A stretch of 64,000 nt of DNA from assembly GCA_032821775.1 (NCBI GenBank), contig JAVLRN010000008.1, positions 1,736,001 through 1,800,000 of the forward strand, in the 5' to 3' direction. Source of the DNA: Sanguinoderma infundibulare (Eukaryota; Basidiomycota; Agaricomycetes; Polyporales; Polyporaceae). A model generated the notes under the pieces. It was not told where the DNA came from, did no database searches, and saw only the letters and a list, made by a program, of their open reading frames with translations. The position numbers and the translations under genes are program-made. Positions 58,228-64,000 of the stretch are shown in pieces; position 1 is the stretch's first letter; every line of letters begins with the position of its first letter.

Positions 58228-59406
58228 CCGCTGGTCGTCGTGCTAGACCTCTTGTAAGATTACTGGCCGGTGTACAAGTTAGACAAATCGGGGCCTGTAT
58301 CAAATCCAAACGTTCGCCATCGTCTACATTGGGCATTGTGTAAACGTGCTCGTTTTTGACTGAGGGACCGTGTAGATGCTTAGGAAAGTGGTCGTACGGT
58401 AAGTGTGGGCTTGTCGTTGAGCACCGAGATCCTTCCGGACGCAACGCCCCAGTAAATCGGAGCCGCGCGATGATTTGAGTGCAGACAGGCCTCGCCCCAA
58501 GTCGTCCGTCCGCCTATCACCCCGCAGTCATCGATCGAGCGCCAGAGACGATATTTACCGAGACAGCTCAAACCGGGCCTCTGTCCGGCTGTTCGTCGCT
58601 ACCCTGCCCAGGCGAGCAGGGCCAGACTCTGCTCTCCGCTGCGTTGAGCAGTCGGATGGCTGGCTTACAGCCGCAGAGACTCACCGCACTCCTCCACAAA
58701 CATTTACACAACCTTGCCGCCTGCATGCATAGTATGTGTGTCCACGTCGATGCGGCCATCCCTTGGCCGTCTGGAACTTCTGCGACTCTTTACATATTTC
58801 CGCCCATTGCCGACGACGGTTGTCGGCTTGGCAACCCAGAGACACTGTCACATACGACGGGGTTTTAGAAAAAGGTCCGAGTGACTTGCAACACGAGATT
58901 GGCAAGGGTTGGCAAAGAGAAGAGCGCAACAAGCGAAGACACTGTTTCGGATCAATAAATCAAGACGGTGCAGGACTCGTAATCACCGCAAGCGATGTAC
59001 CCACCAGATGGTTCCGACGCTTGAGATCCAGCGGGACGGTGGAGGGAGTTAAGGTGCCGAGAGCACTTATGCTAGAAGGTAAAGCAGCGCTTCTTCAGTG
59101 ATGCGGACATCGCGCTGGTGGGCCCGTATAGGCCCTGGCAAAGCCTCCTCCCTGGCGGGGTCTTGCATCCTGCCTGTTAGCCGGTGATGGGTACGACACC
59201 GCGTCGTACCATGACCAAAGGTTGTGACATGGATGAAGGCTGGCCAGCCTTGGCGAGTCGGGGGTTTGCCGACGCACAGACCACCGAGTGCAAGTATAAA
59301 AACGTCTGGAGGTGAGCAGGAGAACTTCAGTTCGCAGTCGCTCATCTCTCGCAGCCCAGCACTCGACTACCACCTTTCGCACCAGCCTCCTCGATCCATC
59401 GTCACC
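58228..59406. other. Intergenic region, 1.2 kb, no gene seen
   Basis: Tandem spacer before the hydrophobin. Short frames only. A 14-bp palindrome (AGGCTGGCCAGCCT) occurs near 59236. The right end contains the hydrophobin promoter. Confidence 0.5.
59295..59302 (+). promoter_or_regulatory. TATA box of the hydrophobin gene
   Basis: TATAAAAA, about 110 nt before the hydrophobin ATG at 59407, followed by a C-rich leader. Typical of highly expressed secreted-protein genes. Confidence 0.75.
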
Positions 59407-59835
59407 ATGTTCGCTCGCGCCGTCGCTGTCTCCTCTCTTTTCGCGCTCCCCCTCCTTGCGGCCGCCGGTAACTGCAACACTGGCTCCGTCCAGTGCTGCA
59501 ACAGCTTCGAGGACGTGAGTTCACGCGTTCGGTTGTAGAGCCCCGTGCACGGGTACTGACATGCGTCGTGATCCAGTCCAAGTCTGCGGCGGGTTCTGCC
59601 CTCCTTTCCACCCTCGGTGTCAACGTCCAGGATGTTACGGGCCAGATTGGTCTCGGGTGCTCCCCCATCTCCGTCGTCGGTGCTGGCGGCAACTCTGCTT
59701 GCTCCCAGCAGCCCGTCTGCTGCCAGAACAACAACGTCGTAAGTGTCCTCTCGTCTTTGCTCTCGCGTCAATGGATTGCTTACCGTTTCAAAGGGCGGCG
59801 CCGTCTCCATCGGCTGCGTTCCCATCATGCTCTGA
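59407..59835 (+). CDS. Class I hydrophobin
   Basis: Small secreted amphipathic protein that self-assembles at air-water interfaces and coats aerial hyphae. About 103 aa in three exons (introns about 59515-59576 and 59740-59794, GTGAGT and GTAAGT donors). Signal peptide MFARAVAVSSLFALPLLAAA. The eight Cys are spaced C-x6-CC-x32-C-x13-C-x5-CC-x12-C, inside the class I range. Key pieces are SVQCCNSFED, IGLGCSPISV, SACSQQPVCCQNNN and SIGCVPIML. The intron just after the first Cys pair and the one after the second are common in basidiomycete hydrophobins. The protein is on the short side because there is little sequence before the first Cys. Confidence 0.95.
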
Positions 59836-60931
59836 GCTGCTCGGACCACGTTTCGTTTAGAGGGTCATACGTTAAATCTTACCTAACGAGCAATGCATCG
59901 TTCCTTGACGTGATTGCGATTCTCTGAGTGAGACTTGACAATGGAGAGGATTATTCGGAGACCAATAACCTGGAGGCTTCGTTGGGAAGGCGGCGGTGTC
60001 CCTCGGCTGTCGCTTCGTATCTCTTGACGAGACGTAACGGTTGTGTTACGTAGGTAGCGTGCCACAGCTACAGACCGCTTCATGCGCGCTGTATTCCTTG
60101 ATTGCATACACTACCTGCATGAACCCGCAGAACATTAGCATGGTCTACAATCATCGGCGAGAGCAATGGAGATGGCAAGAATGATGCGTGCATACATCAT
60201 CGTAAAACCACCGTTTAGGGACAGCGCTCAGAGACTCTCCCACGCCACACTAAGCCAGAGGGCGCGACGACCATCTCAGTTGAACGATTCTCCTACGAGT
60301 CCTCCTCCCAACTTCATCGACTCATCCAAAAGTCGCCCTTGTCTAGGTTTCGTCTGCCACCACTCAAATCCTGTTCCTTAAGACCGTCGTCATCTGGCCG
60401 GTAAACCCGACCATTCCCATGCGTGCCTGACATGCCTCGCTCGCGTGCCAGAACAGCATCCACACGCCTCGGCCACGTTTGCGGATATGAGGTCCCGCAC
60501 TTGAAGTCCATGCCTGCATCGCGTGCCAGGCGCGTGCCAGTGGGTCCTCCTTAATCCGCATTTCCGTACGACTTTATAGACTAAAATCGGTTCTGCCCAG
60601 CCTTCCCCCCGCCAGAAGACGCAGAGAGCGGACGGATAGCTCGATCCATCGTTCGGCACCCGCGCAATGCCCGCTCATTTTGCCCGTACCGCGCTCTCGA
60701 AACGCCCTGCCCCCCTCCGCCACGTTCCGCCGCCTCTTGGCCATCACCAGGCGGAATGCACGCCGCGCGCGTTATTTCGAACGAGGCGCTGCACTCGGGT
60801 GGAGGGGGCGTGTCCGCAGGCGATATGTGCTCACGCAGCGCGATGGGTCCTCCCGACTCCTCCTGCTGCAACTCTGATGGCACCCTTCCCCACACTGAAC
60901 GAGACGATCCCAGTCTAGCCGACAGCACGCT
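59836..60931. other. Intergenic region, 1.1 kb, no gene seen
   Basis: Tandem spacer between the hydrophobin and the second coiled-coil gene. No domain-like frame, RNA gene or repeat was recognised. Confidence 0.5.
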
Positions 60932-62349
60932 ATGCCTCCCTCAACCCCATTCATCTCCTTCGCGACGACTGCGTGCAAGATCGCGCTCGTCCTCACGACC
61001 CTTGGCTACGCCGGCGTGGTCGCGCACCGGATGCGCGCACGGAACGCGGAGCTCCAGAAGGCGGTGGACGAGGCGAGGGTGGAACGCGAGAGGCTGCTCG
61101 AGCAGTTGGCCGCGGAACGGACCAAGGCCGAGGGCCTCGTCGAGGAGAAGCGCGAGGAGGCCGAGTTTTGGCGGCGGATGGAACGCTTGGCGCGTGCAGA
61201 ATTGAGGAAGAGAGACGAAGCGATGGAGGACAAGGCCCCAGAGGTCTCGGCCCAACGCGAACAGACAGACAGCCCGCACATCACGCTCAGCGACGCGCGC
61301 ACTATGTCCCAGGGCTCTTCGCAAGACCTCGGTCAAGTTTTGAGGGCCCCATCCGAACCCGAACCCGCGCTCGTGCAATATGCGACGGTCGGAGACATGC
61401 GGTCGACGATTGCCTCCTACGATGATGTCGTCCTGAACATGGTCCGGACTTTGAACCTCGAGATCTCCGAGGTTGCCTCGCAGGTCACAAACGGCTTCCG
61501 CGTCGCAGACACGCCTGACCCTGAGCGGCTCAACCTGGCCTTCGACCGTGCGCGCGAGGCCGTGGGGCCGGTGATGGCGGAGCTCCTCGAATCGATACAG
61601 CACCAGGAAGATCCGATCCTCGTCGACATCGCCCTCAAAGCCGACATGGTTGGCTTTGCGGCCGAAGTAGCCTCCGCGTGGGACTTCCAACACCAGAGCA
61701 GGACCGTCTTCACCGGACTCTACAGGCAAATGCGCCGTTCAGGTATGTGTGCTTTTGAAGTCCTCTCTTGCCTTGTGTCAATATTCTCATATCCTTCCCA
61801 GAGCCGCAGCTTGTCTCCGGACAGTGGCGCTCCCGCGCGCGAAAGTATTCGAAACAGCGCCTCTACAACGGCCGAGACCTCGTCCCCGGCTTCTCGCACC
61901 AGCTCGCGGAGCGCATCGCGGATCTGCTCACCGTCGCCGGCGGATCTCCCCTCGCGGACGACATCCACGCGGCGTACGCCCCGCACCTCTCGACCATCGT
62001 CCGCACCGCGCTCGACCTGCAGCGCATCGTCGGCGAGGAGGTCGTCGCGTGCGACTACGAGGTGCTGACCGCGCGCTTCGACGACGTCTTTGACGAGGCG
62101 CAGATGGAGGACATCTATCACGGCGAGATCGCCGCGACCGGTCTTCCTGGGACCGTCCCCCGCGTTCTCTCCACTGCCGACCTCGGTTTGCGTCGTTCGG
62201 AGAAGGTTTCCGAGGCGCGAGATGAGGACGATGGGTTCGCGATGACGATGCTGTTGAAGCCAAAGGTCGTGCTCGATACCGTCGTGTTTGAGCTCGGACT
62301 TGTCGACGAAGAGGACGCTAGCCCTTCGACCGCGGAGCCGTCGACGTGA
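60932..62349 (+). CDS. Coiled-coil protein, uncharacterised family (member 2)
   Basis: Two exons, 60932-61742 and 61802-62349 (phase-1 intron of 59 nt), about 452 aa. The N-terminus FATTACKIALVLTTLGYAGVV is hydrophobic and could be a membrane anchor, which member 1 lacks. A coiled coil follows (RMRARNAELQKAVDEARVER, ERLLEQLAAERTKAEGLVEE). The C-terminal half has DDVVLNMVRTLNLEISEVAS, matching VLHIVDVLNSQIARTA of member 1, and the intron leads to EPQLVSGQWRSRARKY, matching EPQSVAGRWRALCRTH. The end is FAMTMLLKPKVVLDTVVFEL. Shared motif order and intron position show that the two genes are paralogues. The family has no function I can name. Confidence 0.78.
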
Positions 62350-62692
62350 CTTCATTTCTTGGACTCGGACACGCGCCGGTGTACGATATTCATACCGCTA
62401 TGTAATTTGTAATGCTTACTGTAATGTCAACCTACAAACGGACATGTCATTCTGCATCGTGCAACGAACTGTATGACAGTGTGCTTTAATTTGCGGATAT
62501 CGAGGACACCTGGAAGGAAGCCTCCTACGCTCGGACAGGAACAGAACTGGAACAGTGTCTGATATTGGGTGGGTAAGGACTAGTACTAAGGGAGACCCGA
62601 TATCAAGTGTGCGGGACGAATCCGAGTGAATGTACATAAGGAACCGAGTAAGGGGCCCGAGCCCAGCGTGGGCCTTAAGACCACAGCTTAGT
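62350..62692. other. Convergent 3' spacer
   Basis: Short AT-rich spacer between the coiled-coil gene and the 3' end of hydrolase copy C. No gene seen. Confidence 0.5.
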
Positions 62693-64000
62693 TCACGATG
62701 TGCCCGCCAGGCTCAGGAGCCACCTCAAGCCGTCTCGAGCATCCCCAACGACCTTTCTAGCCGAAGAAATCCAGGGAAACGGGTAGTGGAAGCCATGAAC
62801 GACCCCGTCGTATCTAGCATGCAATGCAGCGCATCAATGAGTCGGTGCCAGACAGCCTAGAGACTGCGACGAAAAAGTGCGTGCACAGGACGAGCTTTGT
62901 GTTCACCAATGCCTCCTGCAAGACTTTCTCATACACCACTCCGTCATCGCGCAGTGGACACTGGCCCATCACTTGGATGTACGCGGGAGGCAGTCCCGCA
63001 TGCGAGGATGCGAGAAGCGGAGATGCGCGGAGGTCTGTCAGAGGCGCACCGTACGTTTCTGGCCAACGGGACCGGTCAACACTAGCCAGCACTAAAGTAC
63101 TTATGCGCGCTCGATCATGAGAGTTATGCACCGAAGAGGTTCAACACTCGCTCGCTGTTGAGGACCACCGTATCGGTATTCTCCCCAAAGGACGTCATGA
63201 TCGGCCGATATCTGATGCAGATAGTACTTCACCCCAGCATCTTTCAAACGGGGGGGCAAAGCACAACACGCACTTCTCCGGCCTGGAAAGCGGATGGACG
63301 ATGGTAGGTTCGCGAAGGTACTGTCCTGTGATTGGGTTCGTCGAGAAGAATGGGTCGTCGCGGGCGTGCAGCGCGACGGCGGCGGCCACGTTTGCTCCTG
63401 CAGAGTCCCCTCCCACAATGAAGCCCTTGTTGGGGGACACCCGGAGTTGCGACACGGTCTCGACGACCTGAAGACGAATTCGTAGCATGAGGTGATGCAA
63501 GCGCAGTGAAGGGACTGAGGGTCCACTTACCCATTTCACGGCCGCATAGCAGTCTTCGAAAGCGGCCGGAAACGGACTCTCCGGCGCAAGCCTGGCATCT
63601 TGAATGTGGTGATCTAGAACCACGTTGATTCGGATAGGTAGACTGACCTGTACTTGACGTTGACAACCACGAGCTTCAGCTCTACGCACAGCGTTCGCAA
63701 GTGGTTATCGTCCATATCGAGATCCCCCAACATCCATCCTAGCGATAACATCGTGAGTAATCGAGTCGATCCCTGTGAGTAGGGTCCACGCACCGCCGCC
63801 GTGAATCCAAACTAGAACGGGGAAGACGTCTTCGGTGGAAGGAGTGACTACTCGGACGGTAATCGTGCCACCTTCGACGGGAACACAGCTGTTAGCCACA
63901 GAGTATTCCGAAGCTGGATTCAGAGAAAATTTCGTCAGTGCACCTTCTGTTCTACAATGAGAAAAACGCGGACCGGACGGAAGTCGCTCTCCGTAATACT
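62693..64000 (-). CDS. Alpha/beta hydrolase fold-3 esterase, copy C (5' end outside the window)
   Basis: Near-duplicate of copy A. The stop complement is at 62693-62695, and the N-terminal exon continues past 64000, where only its last residues (around YYGERLPS) are visible. Present in order: VFPVLVWIHGGG, MDDNHLRTL, RLAPESPFPAAFEDCYAAVKW, the nucleophile GGDSAGANVAAAVAL, QVMGQCPLRDDGVVYEKVL and VVHGFHYPFP. At the acid-Asp motif copies A and B read DPLRD while copy C reads CPLRD, so the usual first Asp of DPLRD is replaced by Cys. If that is the triad acid, this copy may be impaired. Exons and introns otherwise match copy A, including a one-codon insertion after the GQYLREP exon. Confidence 0.83.

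Noticed and set aside
1..64000. Biosynthetic or defence gene cluster
   Set aside because: Adjacent genes have unrelated functions and mixed strands; no polyketide, terpene or peptide synthase core and no defence-type operon is present.

Overview
The window is nuclear DNA of a filamentous basidiomycete, most likely an agaricomycete. Genes carry many short introns, mostly 50-70 nt with GT..AG ends, and the content fits: a class I hydrophobin, an eqolisin-type acid peptidase, F-box genes, a group III hybrid histidine kinase and a fungal PARP-E2 fusion. No bacterial operons, rRNA or CRISPR arrays are present. Assignment below class level is not supported by anything I can read. All multi-exon models were assembled by hand, so exon edges are best guesses.

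Left third (1-20.3 kb): an FSH1-type serine hydrolase (+), a small Cys-rich membrane protein (-), a bromodomain protein (+), a nucleotidyltransferase-fold protein (-), an AIF/FSP1-like flavoprotein oxidoreductase (-), a frameshifted F-box pseudogene (+) and a ThrE/Prm10-type membrane transporter (-). A gene-poor block follows (20.3-28.8 kb). It holds a 201-bp near-perfect palindrome that looks like a foldback/MITE element, plus a second, more decayed inverted repeat.

Middle (28.8-49.5 kb): the NIK1-type osmosensing hybrid histidine kinase with seven HAMP-like repeats, an alpha/beta hydrolase (copy A, -), the GPI transamidase catalytic subunit GPI8, an intact F-box-type gene, a coiled-coil protein, and a large gene fusing a PARP-like ADP-ribosyltransferase domain to a C-terminal ubiquitin-conjugating (UBC) domain. 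That last gene has an inverted-repeat element inside an oversized intron.

Right part (49.5-64 kb): a Kre9/KNH-like single-pass membrane protein, a second alpha/beta hydrolase (copy B, +), an eqolisin glutamic peptidase (-), a 70-aa SMP-like protein, a class I hydrophobin, a second member of the coiled-coil family, and a third alpha/beta hydrolase (copy C, -) cut by the window edge. Copies A and C are nearly identical even in introns, and the two coiled-coil genes share an intron position, so this 30-kb stretch has been shaped by local duplication. Secretion and cell-surface genes (KNH-like, peptidase, hydrophobin, GPI8) are common here. They are separately transcribed and I see no sign that they form one pathway cluster.
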